Shown: positions 9,071 to 18,124 of the stretch, one piece after another
Layout: each line of letters opens with the position of its first letter
Numbering within the stretch: position 1 is the stretch's first letter
DNA from: Bacillus timonensis
GTDB taxonomy: Bacteria > Bacillota > Bacilli > Bacillales > Bacillaceae_L
DNA: 64,000 nucleotides
Reading direction: 5' to 3'
NCBI GenBank assembly: GCA_020171895.1
Contig: JAIVAN010000007.1
Location: forward strand, 62,001 to 126,000
The notes under the pieces: generated by a model
What the model saw: the letters and a program-made list of their open reading frames with translations, nothing else
What the model was told of the DNA's origin: nothing
Database searches by the model: none
Program-made: the position numbers and the translations under genes

Positions 9071-9085
9071 TAAGAATCATTACGA
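9071..9085. promoter_or_regulatory. Zur box upstream of znuC
   Basis: TAAGAATCATTACGA matches the Bacillus Zur box TCGTAATNATTACGA at 11 of 14 positions, with the ATTACGA half perfect. It lies about 45 bp upstream of znuC and supports zinc repression of the operon. Confidence 0.72.
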
Positions 9086-9144
9086 TTTATTATCATCAAG
9101 AGTATACATGAAGCTATAGGAATTGTAAAGAAACCTACATTGAA

Positions 9145-9170
9145 AAAAGCACGAAATCATTCGTGCTTTT
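9145..9170. terminator. Terminator after yqfU
   Basis: An 11-bp stem AAAAGCACGAA / TTCGTGCTTTT with ATCA loop and T-rich flank on both strands; it ends the yqfU transcript just before the znu promoter region. Confidence 0.88.
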
Positions 9171-9178
9171 TAGTTTAT

Positions 9179-10051
9179 TTAATGGATAGCTGACTTAAAT
9201 TTTGCTCCCTTTACTTCATGTGTATCCATTATTGTAATAAATGCATTCGGATCAACTTCTTGTACAATTGATTTTAGCTTCGTTACTTCTAATCTTGTTA
9301 TGACAGCATAGATAACATCTTTCTCAGCATCGGTAAATCCACCTTTACCTTTTAGTTTAGTTGTACCACGACCTAAACGCTGGAGTATTGCGTCTGATAC
9401 CTCTTCAAACTCATCAGAAACGATGATAGCTGCTTTCGTTTCATCAAGGCCTTGAATGACTGTATCGATAGTTTTAAAGGCAATATAATACGTCATGACA
9501 GAATACATTGCTTGCTCGGGTCCAAAAACAAACGCTGCCCATGCAAAGATAAATAGGTTCGTAAACATGATAAATTCCCCTACCGAGAAAGGAATTTTTT
9601 TTGTCATTAAAATACCTAATATCTCAGTTCCATCCATAGAACCTCCATGTCTGATAACGAGGCCAACTCCAATTCCTAAAATAAGCCCACCAAAAACGGT
9701 AGCAAGGATGGGCTCTTTTGTAAATGGTTCAACATCATGTAGCATCGTTTCAATGGCAGCTAAAGAAACAATGGCTAACAATGATGACCACATAAATGTC
9801 TTGCCAATTTGTTTATAACCGGAATAAATAAAAGGTAAATTTAATACAATGACTAGCAGTGCAAAATTAAGATAACTTGGAGTTAAATAATCCAAGATTA
9901 ATGAAATACCAATGATTCCACCGTCAATAATATTATTGGGCATTAAAAATAACTCAATTGAAGCAGCGGCAAATCCAGCACCTAAAATAATCATAATAAC
10001 TCGATAAATAATATGAAAAATACTTTCTTTTTTATGTTGTTTCTTTATCAT
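9179..10051 (-). CDS. yqfU: YitT family membrane protein (DUF161/DUF2179)
   Basis: A 290-residue YitT-family protein. The first ~200 residues hold five to six membrane segments ([51 protein letters not shown] with the family's [11 protein letters not shown]), and the C-terminal ~80 residues are the soluble DUF2179 domain ([20 protein letters not shown]). The function is unproven; some members are thought to be transporters. The ATG at 10051 follows GGGGAGG at good spacing and is preferred to upstream codons in frame. Confidence 0.87.
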   Translation of the reverse strand: MIKKQHKKESIFHIIYRVIMIILGAGFAAASIELFLMPNNIIDGGIIGISLILDYLTPSYLNFALLVIVLNLPFIYSGYKQIGKTFMWSSLLAIVSLAAIETMLHDVEPFTKEPILATVFGGLILGIGVGLVIRHGGSMDGTEILGILMTKKIPFSVGEFIMFTNLFIFAWAAFVFGPEQAMYSVMTYYIAFKTIDTVIQGLDETKAAIIVSDEFEEVSDAILQRLGRGTTKLKGKGGFTDAEKDVIYAVITRLEVTKLKSIVQEVDPNAFITIMDTHEVKGAKFKSAIH

Positions 10052-10187
10052 TCGTTCCTCCCCTAACACTATTTCTTTTAGTTTTATTATACATCTTGTT
10101 TCCCTATTCCCATAAGAAAAAGCCCAAATACTTTTGCACAATCTTCATGCTTCTTCCATAAAGTATTATCGAAGGGTGGGAAAAACA

Positions 10188-10442
10188 ATGAATATTTTCC
10201 AGCAGATTGTCAATCAAAAGCTATCAGCCATTACTGTTTCTGACCTACTTTCATACAGTAAGCAATACAACATTCAGATTTCGAGAGACCAAGCTCAAAA
10301 GGTTGTAACAATTTTAAGAAATAAAAAAATAAATATATTTGATCTCTCAGAAAGAAAATCCCTCTTAAAGGACATTGCAAAAATTACAAGCCCAGAGATA
10401 GCCAGACAAGTAAATACAATTTTTAATAAATTTACAAATTAA
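10188..10442 (+). CDS. yqfT: DUF2624 family protein
   Basis: An 84-residue soluble helical protein of the DUF2624 family (MNIFQQIVNQKLSAITVSDL start). Its function is unknown. The ATG at 10188 follows GGGTGGG; upstream in-frame codons have no ribosome site. It stands between yqfU and nfo as in B. subtilis, and is convergent with nfo. Confidence 0.82.
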   Translation: MNIFQQIVNQKLSAITVSDLLSYSKQYNIQISRDQAQKVVTILRNKKINIFDLSERKSLLKDIAKITSPEIARQVNTIFNKFTN

Positions 10443-10466
10443 AAAGCTGCCAAAAGACAGCTTTTT
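10441..10466. terminator. Bidirectional terminator between yqfT and nfo
   Basis: AAAAAGCTG (10441-10449) pairs with CAGCTTTTT (10458-10466); it overlaps the yqfT stop and can serve both convergent genes. Confidence 0.85.
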
Positions 10467-10469
10467 CCT

Positions 10470-11363
10470 TTATCCATTCAACAGTTCTTCTTGTAAATTT
10501 GGATTAAATTGCTTTGCTCTTAACATTTCAATTTCTAGTTTGTAAGGAGCTTTTTTATTATTTTTATCTTCCCCAACATACGGAGTTTCTAAAATTTTGG
10601 GGATATGCATTAGTTGTTCATGGTGAACAATATAACTAATCGCATCAAACCCGATGTGGCCAAAACCAATATTTTCATGGCGATCTTTGCTTGCACCACG
10701 TTCGTTCTTACTATCATTAATGTGGAGGACCTTTAAACGATCTAAGCCAATAATCTTATCAAACTCATTTAATACTCCATCAAAATCATTAACGATATCA
10801 TAGCCAGCATCATGAATATGACAGGTATCCAAACAAATAGATATCTTTTCATTTAGGACAACGCCATCAATTATTTTAGCTAATTCATCAAACGACCTTC
10901 CACACTCTGAACCTTTTCCAGCCATAGTTTCTAATGCAATTTGAACGTTTTGATCATTCGTTAGTACCTCATTTAATCCTTCAACAATTCTCTTTATGCC
11001 CTCTTCTGCACCTGCACCAACATGGGCACCTGGGTGGAGAACAATCTGATTCGCACCAATTGCTGCTGTTCTTTCAATTTCAGTTCGTAAAAAATTTACT
11101 CCCAGTTCGAATGTATCTGGATTTGTCGTATTTCCAATATTTATAATGTATGGAGCATGTACGACAATCTCATCTATACCATTTGCTTTCATGTGTTCTC
11201 TTCCAGCCGCAATGTTTAAATCTTCAATTTTCTTCCTACGAGTATTTTGAGGTGCACCTGTATAAATCATAAATGTGTTTGCACCGTAAGAAATTGCTTC
11301 TTCACTAGCTGAAAGTAACATCTTTTTACCACTCATCGATACATGAGAACCAATTTTCAACAT
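10470..11363 (-). CDS. nfo: Endonuclease IV (AP endonuclease)
   Basis: A 297-residue endonuclease IV: it cuts DNA 5' of abasic sites in base-excision repair. The TIM-barrel zinc ligands are visible in [64 protein letters not shown] and LETP. The length equals that of the B. subtilis enzyme as I remember it. The ATG at 11363 is seven bases after GGAG; a GTG two codons before overlaps the site. It follows cshB on the same strand by 25 bp, so the two form an operon. Confidence 0.97.
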   Translation of the reverse strand: MLKIGSHVSMSGKKMLLSASEEAISYGANTFMIYTGAPQNTRRKKIEDLNIAAGREHMKANGIDEIVVHAPYIINIGNTTNPDTFELGVNFLRTEIERTAAIGANQIVLHPGAHVGAGAEEGIKRIVEGLNEVLTNDQNVQIALETMAGKGSECGRSFDELAKIIDGVVLNEKISICLDTCHIHDAGYDIVNDFDGVLNEFDKIIGLDRLKVLHINDSKNERGASKDRHENIGFGHIGFDAISYIVHHEQLMHIPKILETPYVGEDKNNKKAPYKLEIEMLRAKQFNPNLQEELLNG

Positions 11364-11388
11364 TTTCACACTCCTATCCCCATAACCA

Positions 11389-12699
11389 TTATTTCTTTTT
11401 TAATCTTCTTTGACGCTTTTTATAGGCATCTACTTCATGTGACATTTTCTTTTTATACCCAGGCTTAACCTTACTTGGTTTACGTATTAGGCTTTTTGCT
11501 TTTTTGTCGATTTCGTCTTCTTGCTTTACTCTTTTTTTACGACGATTTCGATCTGATACCTTTGTAAACTCACCATTTACAATATCAGTGTTTTTAAATT
11601 CTATCCCCATCTTTTCAAGTTTGTTTAGTGCATCCTCATCAGACGGCTCATAGATTGTAGCAGCAACACCAGAATACCCTGCACGGGCAGTACGCCCAAC
11701 ACGATGAATGTAGAAATCTAAGTCTGTTGGAAGTTCATAATTGATGACATGACTTACTCCTTCAATATCAATACCTCTAGCTGCTAGATCTGTTGCAACA
11801 ACATATTGAAATTCTAGATCATTAATTTGTTTCATCACTTTTTTTCGATCTCTCGGACTTAAGTCACCATGAATTCTTCCTACTTTTAAACCTTTCGCAA
11901 TCAATCCATCTGCAACTTCATCAGCCTTCTTCTTTGTATTCGTAAATACAATTGCTAAATATGGATTATAATTTACTAACATATCATGAAGAAGTCTTAC
12001 TTTGTTTCGGTGTCTTGACGGAATCAAAACATGCTCAACCTTAGCAGCTGTTACTTGTTTAGGAGCAACATGTGTGTATCTAGGGTTGTCCATGTATTTT
12101 TTTAAAAAGGGCTTTAGTTTTTCAGGGATTGTTGCTGAAAACACTAAGATCTGTAACTTCTCTGGCATTTTGCTTGCAATTTGATCGACATCTTGAATGA
12201 ATCCCATATCTAACATAAGATCGGCTTCATCTACCACAATTGAAGGTGCTGTATGAACAAACAATGCTTGTTCTTTTATTAAATCATTTATTCTTCCAGG
12301 AGTACCAACAACTATATGAGGTTGTGTTTTTAATTTTTCAATTGCTCTTATTTTATCTGTACCGCCTACAAAGACTTTTGCAGTAATTTTTTCTTCTTCG
12401 GGACTCCATTTTGTTATTTTTAGAACCTCTTGATAAATTTGCGTCGCCAATTCCCTCGTCGGAGCAGTTATAACTGCTTGCACTTCATTTTTTGACGAGT
12501 CAATTTTATCTATAATAGGCAGAAGGTATGCATGAGTTTTTCCAGTACCTGTTTGTGACTGCCCAATGACACTTTCCCCTCTTTTAATAGACGGTATTAG
12601 TCTTTCTTGAATTTCTGTTGGCTGAAAAAATCCTAACTTCAAAACCCCTTCATTGATAAAAGGTTTGAAGTTAAATCGTTCAAACTGTGTATGTTCCAT
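11389..12699 (-). CDS. cshB: DEAD-box ATP-dependent RNA helicase
   Basis: A 436-residue DEAD-box helicase with the Q motif ([10 protein letters not shown]), motif I SQTGTGKT, Ia PTRELA, Ib [14 protein letters not shown] (here DEAD), III FSAT, and the C-terminal motifs [14 protein letters not shown] and [10 protein letters not shown]. The tail is very basic ([18 protein letters not shown]), as in RNA helicases for cold-shock and ribosome or RNA decay work. Place and family support CshB (YqfR). The ATG at 12699 follows GAGAGGA; the ATG at 12717 contains that site and is rejected. Transcribed with nfo. Confidence 0.94.
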   Translation of the reverse strand: MEHTQFERFNFKPFINEGVLKLGFFQPTEIQERLIPSIKRGESVIGQSQTGTGKTHAYLLPIIDKIDSSKNEVQAVITAPTRELATQIYQEVLKITKWSPEEEKITAKVFVGGTDKIRAIEKLKTQPHIVVGTPGRINDLIKEQALFVHTAPSIVVDEADLMLDMGFIQDVDQIASKMPEKLQILVFSATIPEKLKPFLKKYMDNPRYTHVAPKQVTAAKVEHVLIPSRHRNKVRLLHDMLVNYNPYLAIVFTNTKKKADEVADGLIAKGLKVGRIHGDLSPRDRKKVMKQINDLEFQYVVATDLAARGIDIEGVSHVINYELPTDLDFYIHRVGRTARAGYSGVAATIYEPSDEDALNKLEKMGIEFKNTDIVNGEFTKVSDRNRRKKRVKQEDEIDKKAKSLIRKPSKVKPGYKKKMSHEVDAYKKRQRRLKKK

Positions 12700-12717
12700 T
12701 CTGTTAATTCCTCTCAT

Positions 12718-13081
12718 TTACATTTCTTATTTTTATTTTCTACAAATTTCTTTATTTAATGAAAACAAATCATTGTTTATAAATATTTTTGTAGGCAGAG
12801 CCTATTATGAAATGTTGAAAAACATTTTTATAGTCGTTCGCATATTCTATGTATTGAACGTACAAACAGCTTTCATTTTATCACTAATTCGTGTAAACAT
12901 CCAATAATTATAGGAATTGACAATTCACAGGTACATTAAAATTTCATTTTTTTACCTAGATTTTATTTTTATTGGAATATACTGAAAGTTGATTTCAAAA
13001 TTTTAAACGTATTTTGCAGGTCATAAAACTTACTTAGATTAAGGCTATCCTGAAAATACAATTCTTTACCCTCAACATGGG
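12718..13081. other. AT-rich region between divergent cshB and yqfQ, no gene
   Basis: About 360 bases upstream of cshB without an ORF I would trust. The right part (about 13038-13081) is the sequence that follows the 129-bp repeat, with the repeated string TTTCAGGATAGCC on the minus strand. The promoter of cshB must lie here but I see no strong match. Confidence 0.5.
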
Positions 13082-13210
13082 GTGTTAATCTGCGTTGCAG
13101 GAACCTCGCTTTCCGTGGGCGCCACTTGAGCCTCCTCGGCTTTGCCTGTGGGGTCTCAAGTCCGTCGCATATCCCACAGGAGTCTCGGTTCCTTCCACTC
13201 CGATTAACAC
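13082..13210 (-). repeat. 129-bp palindromic dispersed repeat, copy 1
   Basis: On the minus strand it begins GTGTTAATC and ends GATTAACAC, with nested inverted repeats throughout. It is about 90% identical to the copies at 48346-48474 and 48598-48727. It is much richer in G and C than its surroundings. An accompanying shorter module (gcaa...ttgcaccat..gatgaaaat) is at about 13256-13305 on the same strand, as in the 48-kb array. Confidence 0.9.
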
Positions 13211-13255
13211 GCATGGACTAGTTAAAATCCAACATTCTAAGTTAAAAAATTAATT

Positions 13256-13305
13256 GAAATTTTCATCCTCTATGGTGCAAATTCTTAATTGCATAGTAGT
13301 CTATC
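13256..13305 (-). repeat. Accessory repeat module A next to copy 1
   Basis: On the minus strand it reads GGATAGACTACTATGCAATT, then AAGAATTTGCACCATAGAGG, then ATGAAAAT. The same module follows the repeats at 48 kb (about 48260-48306 and 48504-48547). It has its own small inverted repeat (CTATG/CATAG and TGCAA/TTGCA). Confidence 0.75.
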
Positions 13306-13372
13306 CAAGCAAATAAAAGAAACCTTACATTAAAGTGTTGCATTTTGGAATTAAATGAAAGGAGGGAGTATT

Positions 13373-13939
13373 ATGTTTCCTACTAGAAGACCATTTCCAC
13401 CTATGAATACAAATCAATTTATGGGAAGACCACCTGGGTTCAGTCAACAAACATTTTTCCCACAACAGTTTCCTTCTCAACAAGGCATGCGTCCAAGAGG
13501 GCTAGGTGGGCTATTTCAAAAAATCTTTTCTGGAAGATCAGGTGTTCAACAAGGTTTTATGAACCACCAAAACCTTCAGGGGATGTCTGGTGGTTTACCT
13601 CAAGGTTTACAAGGAATTACCAATCCTGCAAACCTAAGTAGTATGATGGGAAATATTCAAAAGGTGCTTGGTGTTGCAGAAAGAGTAATGCCGATGGTCC
13701 AGCAATATGGCCCATTAATTAAAAATGCACCAGCAATGTTAAAGATATACAGTCAGCTTAAAAATTCTAACGACGAAGATGATGATAATGACAATGAGAT
13801 AGAAGAAGTAGAAGATAATTCAAAGACAAAGCATAAAGTAAAGAGTGAAAAAAGACAACAAAAAGAATCGGATAGTACGACAAATTCCTCGAAGAGAAAA
13901 TCAGAAGATGGATCATCTAAACCAAAATTATACATTTAA
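13373..13939 (+). CDS. yqfQ: YqfQ/VrrA family protein
   Basis: A 188-residue low-complexity protein. The N-terminal ~70 residues are rich in Pro, Phe, Gln, Met and Gly (FPTRRPFPPMNTNQFMGR); the middle has a conserved helical stretch (GNIQKVLGVAERVMPMVQQY, then GPLIKNAPAMLKIYSQL); the tail is an acidic then basic run (NDEDDDNDNEIEEVED then KSEKRQQK). This is the layout of YqfQ and of B. anthracis VrrA. I recall no proven function; a spore-coat role is sometimes suggested. Its ATG at 13373 follows AAAGGAGGGAG. It precedes ispH, as in B. subtilis. Confidence 0.85.
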   Translation: MFPTRRPFPPMNTNQFMGRPPGFSQQTFFPQQFPSQQGMRPRGLGGLFQKIFSGRSGVQQGFMNHQNLQGMSGGLPQGLQGITNPANLSSMMGNIQKVLGVAERVMPMVQQYGPLIKNAPAMLKIYSQLKNSNDEDDDNDNEIEEVEDNSKTKHKVKSEKRQQKESDSTTNSSKRKSEDGSSKPKLYI

Positions 13940-13970
13940 CTTGTCTATAACTTTCTTCGTTTAATATTCG

Positions 13971-14038
13971 GAAGGGAAATTTATTTCTGTAAGCATTCTG
14001 GCAACTTAACATACAGCAGATTGCTTACCATTCCCTTC
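13971..14038 (+). other. Extended nested hairpin between yqfQ and ispH
   Basis: GAAGGGAA (13971-13978) pairs with TTCCCTTC (14031-14038), and inside it GTAAGCA (13989-13995) pairs with TGCTTAC (14022-14028), with a further TCTG/CAGA. There is no clean T-run, so it may be an imperfect terminator of yqfQ or an RNA structure. Confidence 0.45.
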
Positions 14039-14084
14039 TATTTGTTTATTGTTAAACCAAAGTACATATTTAAATCAAGAGATT

Positions 14085-14113
14085 TTGTATTCTGTCTCTA
14101 ACTCATATATAAT
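14085..14113 (+). promoter_or_regulatory. SigA-type promoter of ispH
   Basis: -35 TTGTAT (14085-14090), 17-bp spacer, perfect -10 TATAAT (14108-14113). Confidence 0.7.
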
Positions 14114-14188
14114 AAATAAGAGATTAAGAGAGTACTTATAGAATAGATGTTCCTACTCTCCGACCTAGTATGTAAGGAGGATCAGAAT

Positions 14189-15133
14189 ATGGAAGTCATT
14201 AAAATTGCGCCTCGCGGTTATTGTTATGGCGTGGTAGATGCAATGGTCATTGCAAAAAATGCTGCATTAGATAAATCATTACCTAGACCTATCTATATTT
14301 TAGGTATGATTGTTCATAATAAACATGTTACAGACGCGTTTGAAGAAGAAGGTATAATTACACTTGATGGAGCAAACCGTTTAGAAATACTAGAGAAAGT
14401 TGACAAAGGAACTGTCATTTTCACTGCTCACGGTGTATCTCCGGAGGTAAAAAAGCTTGCGAAAGAAAAAGGCCTTGTCACTCTTGATGCAACATGTCCT
14501 GATGTGACAAAGACACATGATTTAATTAGAGAGAAGAAAGCCGAAGGGTATCATGTTATCTATATTGGAAAGAAGGGACATCCAGAGCCAGAAGGTGCAC
14601 ATGGTGTAGCACCTGATATTGTCCACTTAGTAGAACGTGAAGAAGACGTTGACCAACTAAACATTCAAAATGAGAAAATAATCGTCACCAATCAAACGAC
14701 AATGAGTCAATGGGATGTGGCACAAATTATGGATAAAGTGATTGAAAAATACCCACACACTGAAATCCATAAAGAAATTTGCTTAGCTACTCAAGTCAGA
14801 CAAGAAGCTGTAGCAGAGCAAGCAAAAGAAGCTGATTTAACCATTGTTGTAGGCGATCCAATGAGTAATAATTCAAATAGGCTCGCTCAAGTGTCTGAAG
14901 AAATAGCAGGGACAAAAGCATACAGAGTAGCAGATGTGTCAGAAATTAAAACTGACTGGTTGTTACAGGCAAAGAAGGTTGCAGTTACAGCAGGCGCATC
15001 AACACCTACCCCAATTACAAAAGAAGTGATTTCATTTATTGAGGCTTTTGATCCCAACGATCAATCTACTTGGAAACGTGAGCGTAATGTTCCTTTAAAT
15101 AAAATATTACCTAAAGTAAAAACACAAGCTTAA
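14189..15133 (+). CDS. ispH: 4-hydroxy-3-methylbut-2-enyl diphosphate reductase
   Basis: Last enzyme of the MEP pathway: reduces HMBPP to IPP and DMAPP with an iron-sulfur cluster. The 314-residue protein has the three cluster cysteines in [12 protein letters not shown] (residue 13), [12 protein letters not shown] and [12 protein letters not shown], and the substrate-binding TAHGVSP and [10 protein letters not shown] motifs. The ATG at 14189 follows AAGGAGG; an earlier in-frame start at 14147 lacks a site. It works after ispG (4382). Its original terminator (15138-15152 with 20734-20748) has been split by a mobile element. Confidence 0.98.
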   Translation: MEVIKIAPRGYCYGVVDAMVIAKNAALDKSLPRPIYILGMIVHNKHVTDAFEEEGIITLDGANRLEILEKVDKGTVIFTAHGVSPEVKKLAKEKGLVTLDATCPDVTKTHDLIREKKAEGYHVIYIGKKGHPEPEGAHGVAPDIVHLVEREEDVDQLNIQNEKIIVTNQTTMSQWDVAQIMDKVIEKYPHTEIHKEICLATQVRQEAVAEQAKEADLTIVVGDPMSNNSNRLAQVSEEIAGTKAYRVADVSEIKTDWLLQAKKVAVTAGASTPTPITKEVISFIEAFDPNDQSTWKRERNVPLNKILPKVKTQA

Positions 15134-15137
15134 ATAT

Positions 15138-15152
15138 AGAAAAGGAGCGAAG
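15138..15152. terminator. Left arm of the split ispH/yqfO terminator
   Basis: AGAAAAGGAGCGAAG here is perfectly complementary to CTTCGCTCCTTTTCT at 20734-20748, now 5.6 kb away. Without the element the two arms would enclose the 7-nt loop TTCGTAT and be followed by a T-run, so this was a shared terminator for the convergent genes ispH and yqfO. Confidence 0.9.
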
Positions 15153-15160
15153 TTCGTATC
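15152..15160. repeat. Target-site duplication, left copy
   Basis: GTTCGTATC, repeated in the same orientation at 20726-20734. It was the loop plus closing base pair of the original terminator. Confidence 0.92.
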
Positions 15161-15187
15161 TAAGTAGTTCGGTTATAAAGTAGAAAA
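15161..15187 (+). repeat. Left terminal inverted repeat
   Basis: Begins TAAGTAGTTCGGTT, then a diverged stretch, then GTAGAAAA; 23 of 27 positions match the right end read on the other strand. Confidence 0.92.
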
Positions 15188-15214
15188 AGTGAATTCCCAC
15201 TCGAAATACAAGTG

Positions 15215-15247
15215 AATTCGCATACTTTCTGAAAACTAATTCGCATA
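15215..15247 (+). repeat. Subterminal direct repeats AATTCGCATA
   Basis: AATTCGCATA occurs at 15215-15224 and 15238-15247; at the right end AATTCGTATA occurs on the minus strand (20661-20670). These may be internal binding sites for the transposase. Confidence 0.4.
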
Positions 15248-15252
15248 GAAAA

Positions 15253-15282
15253 ACGCAGAGGTTTGTTTTCTCTGCGTTTTTT
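15253..15282. terminator. Terminator at the left end of the element
   Basis: ACGCAGAG (15253-15260) pairs with CTCTGCGT (15270-15277) with a T-run after it on the plus strand and an A-run before it. It can stop readthrough from ispH into the element and also end the ABC-transporter operon. Confidence 0.88.
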
Positions 15283-15318
15283 GGTATTAATAACATGTCC
15301 TTTAGCCAATGAACCTCT

Positions 15319-17280
15319 TTAGTTCATTAAAGATTTATTTATTAGAGTAAAAAACATTTTCTTCCTTGCATATAGGTAAAATCCTATTTGAATTATATTG
15401 TAGATACCAGTAACAACTAAAAAGTTTAGTAACACCCCTGGATTTTGAGTAATTCCACCAATATCAATTGACATTGCAGTAATAAAAAGCAAAGCAAGAA
15501 TAGTTCCAATGATGGTTGGAACAAAAAATATAGGTGTTAGTTCTTTTGAGATCATTCGCTTTAATTCTAATGTAGTAACACCGATATTAATAAGTTTTTT
15601 GAACTTAGCTCTTTCCTTGTCAATGTTAGAAAAAAGATTTAAATATAATATAACAAACGAACCAAAGAAGAATAGAACACTTAAAAAGGAAGTAACAAAA
15701 AACGATATTCCATTAGTGTTTTTATTATGGTTATAGTCTTCTACTTTAGAAGCTATTCGAAAAAGGTATTCTTCAGATATACCCTCTACATTCCCATTAA
15801 TAATTGGTGGTGTATTTTCATTGAAAGTTGTGAAACTTTCTTGAAGTTCTTCAACAACTTCAAATGTCTCTTCCCAATTTGCTACATTGATTAAATGAAT
15901 AGTTGATTCAAATCCATCCAATTTTTTTTTTAGTAGCTCAATTTCGGAATTATTTACAATTATAAATTCATTGCTTAGGTTATTGATATTTTTCTCAACA
16001 ATAGTTTTGAGGTGTGTGTAGGTTTCTTTATCCTCTACGGTCGGGAAGGTAAAATTAAGTTCGTAATCACTGCCATGATTCTTTGAATCTTCATTTATAT
16101 AATATATAAACTCCTCATTACCAAGTTCGATTTGATTAGAAGTCATTTTATTGAAATCTTGAACCGACATAATATGATAAACATTAGTCCAGCCACTATA
16201 TGATTGTTTTTGAAAATAAGAATAGATAGGCAACGTTAAATGTTCTTGAATAGGATTATCTGTTTTGTTAACGATAGAATAAAGTTTTTCTTTAGTTATA
16301 TTATTCTTGCTTTCTGTTTGGAAAAACGCTATATCATAAGGGTTTCCATTAATTGCTTGCTTCTCCGTTTCTGTGTATGAGAACAATACGATGGTACTAT
16401 ACAAAATAGTGACCATAATCATCACAGTAACCAACATAAGAGTTGATGTCAGTTGCTTAAATTTGTAATCTAAACTGCTTAAAGATAACATTCGTTGGTA
16501 ATAATAGGTTCTATTCTTTTTAATAAGTTGTATAAAGAAGCTGGTGAACTGTTTAAGACTTAGATACAAACCCATTAATGTACTCATTGTCCAAAAAACA
16601 AGAAAGTCACCACCAGTGGGGACTGAATAGGTATAATAAAGTCCTAAGATAGAACCAAGAATTATAGATATCCCCATACTGCCAAGCAGCGGGCTTTTAA
16701 TTTTTAATTCCTCAGAAACCCTATCACTTTTTAGAGTAAGAACGATATCTTGATTAAATATGAAAAAGAGAGTTCTTCCCAATGCCAGAACAAATACGAT
16801 TAAAAAGATAATTGTTGTGTATAGGAACATTTCAATATTTAAATGATAAGAAACAGTATTTATCTCGACACTCCTCGTAAATAAATAAAAGAAAATACGA
16901 GAAAATAGCGAACCCGCAACAATACCAGTAACTAACGATATACTGCCAATGATTCCATTTTCTAATAGTAACAATTTACTTACATCACGATTGGTCATTC
17001 CTAAAGTCATGAATAGTCCAAACTCGCTTTTTCTTCGTTTAATAAAAATACTGTGAGCATGACTTATAAAAAACACCGTAAAAGTGACTAAAGCTAGTCC
17101 TGGAACAGTTAATACATATTGAATAGATTCAGTTTCCTTTACTTGAACTATATCCTCGTTAAAAAACAATGTTGAAAATATAAAGAACAACATAACTGCT
17201 AAACTATTACATAAGTAATAGAAAATATACTTTTTATAATGAGCCTTTACCATTTTCCAAACAATTTGGTTAAAAGACAT
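15319..17280 (-). CDS. BceB/VraE-type ABC transporter permease (peptide antibiotic resistance)
   Basis: A 653-residue FtsX-type permease. The N-terminal four membrane segments include the family motif RRKSEFGLFMTLGMTNRDVS near residue 80; a further pair and then segments around residues 275-300 (LMLVTVMIMVTILYSTIVLF) lead to a ~200-residue outside domain (about 310-525), followed by the last three segments. This matches the 10-segment BceB/VraE layout and length. BceAB-type pumps protect against bacitracin and other peptides aimed at lipid II-cycle intermediates; substrate here is inferred only. The ATG at 17280 follows GGAGGAAGAACTG and overlaps the ATPase gene by 11 bp. It is the passenger of the transposon. 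Confidence 0.88.
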   Translation of the reverse strand: MSFNQIVWKMVKAHYKKYIFYYLCNSLAVMLFFIFSTLFFNEDIVQVKETESIQYVLTVPGLALVTFTVFFISHAHSIFIKRRKSEFGLFMTLGMTNRDVSKLLLLENGIIGSISLVTGIVAGSLFSRIFFYLFTRSVEINTVSYHLNIEMFLYTTIIFLIVFVLALGRTLFFIFNQDIVLTLKSDRVSEELKIKSPLLGSMGISIILGSILGLYYTYSVPTGGDFLVFWTMSTLMGLYLSLKQFTSFFIQLIKKNRTYYYQRMLSLSSLDYKFKQLTSTLMLVTVMIMVTILYSTIVLFSYTETEKQAINGNPYDIAFFQTESKNNITKEKLYSIVNKTDNPIQEHLTLPIYSYFQKQSYSGWTNVYHIMSVQDFNKMTSNQIELGNEEFIYYINEDSKNHGSDYELNFTFPTVEDKETYTHLKTIVEKNINNLSNEFIIVNNSEIELLKKKLDGFESTIHLINVANWEETFEVVEELQESFTTFNENTPPIINGNVEGISEEYLFRIASKVEDYNHNKNTNGISFFVTSFLSVLFFFGSFVILYLNLFSNIDKERAKFKKLINIGVTTLELKRMISKELTPIFFVPTIIGTILALLFITAMSIDIGGITQNPGVLLNFLVVTGIYNIIQIGFYLYARKKMFFTLINKSLMN

Positions 17281-18034
17281 CAGTTCTTCCTCCCAAGACA
17301 GCTTGGCTATCCATTATTTGGTCTAAAAACTCTTTTCTGCTTCCTTTTCTGGTAATAGAGGAGTGAATAGATCCATCTTTTAAAAAAACAGCCTTCTGAC
17401 AATAGCTGGCAGCGAAAACATCATGTGTGACAAGGAGTACGGTAGTGGACAGTTCATTAACCACTTTTTCAAAGCATTCCATAATTACTTCCGATGATTT
17501 AGAATCCAAATTCCCAGTTGGTTCGTCTGCTAAAATTATACTTGGTTCATTAACCAGTGCTCGACTTACAGCAGTTCTTTGTTGTTGCCCTCCTGATATG
17601 TTATAAGGATATTTTTGCAAGATGGATTCAATACCAAACAGACTAGAAAGATATTCAACCTTTGTATCCATTTCGATTGCTGTTTTTCGTTCTAATACCA
17701 TAGGTAGAATAATATTTTCCTTTACCGTTAAGCTATCTAGAAGGTTGAAATCTTGAAACACGAAACCTAGTTGTTTACGCCGAAATAATGCTAATTTATC
17801 TCCTGTGATCTTATTTATTTTTTCACCCGCAATTGTAACTTCGCCAGAAGTAGGTTTATCAATCCCACTTAGTACATTAAGTAAAGTAGATTTACCACTT
17901 CCCGACGGACCCATAATCGCAATAAACTCTCCTTTGTTAACGGAAAGGTTCACTCCGTTTAGAGCAGTTGTTGAGTTTTCATTATCTATTTCGCCGAAAA
18001 TTTTAACAATATTACTTGCATCTAAAATGACCAA
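17270..18034 (-). CDS. BceA/VraD-type ABC transporter ATP-binding protein
   Basis: A 254-residue ABC ATPase of the LolD/BceA type: Walker A GPSGSGKSTLL (about residues 42-52), Q-loop FVFQDFNLLD, signature ISGGQQQRTAVSRAL, Walker B IILADEPTGNLDS and VTHD. Length and motifs match BceA. I place the start at the TTG at 18034, seven bases after AAAGGGG; the in-frame ATG at 18109 lies almost at the predicted transcription start and lacks a site. It pairs with the next gene. No bceRS two-component system is in the element. A promoter lies at 18125-18152. Confidence 0.9.
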   Translation of the reverse strand: MVILDASNIVKIFGEIDNENSTTALNGVNLSVNKGEFIAIMGPSGSGKSTLLNVLSGIDKPTSGEVTIAGEKINKITGDKLALFRRKQLGFVFQDFNLLDSLTVKENIILPMVLERKTAIEMDTKVEYLSSLFGIESILQKYPYNISGGQQQRTAVSRALVNEPSIILADEPTGNLDSKSSEVIMECFEKVVNELSTTVLLVTHDVFAASYCQKAVFLKDGSIHSSITRKGSRKEFLDQIMDSQAVLGGRTDVF

Positions 18035-18124
18035 TGAGATTCCCCTTTCAATAATGGAGGTATTTGTAAAATAACTTCCAATTTTATAAGACTTAATTAT
18101 TATAATCACAACACTAAAGATCCC

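Noticed and set aside
12969-13214. 81-residue ORF on the minus strand (RSGRNRDSCG...)
   Set aside because: It lies in the palindromic repeat and its linker; similar ORFs occur in other copies by chance, and there is no ribosome site.
13954-14045. Riboswitch for ispH
   Set aside because: The hairpin lies upstream of the ispH promoter (14085-14113), so it is not in the ispH leader.
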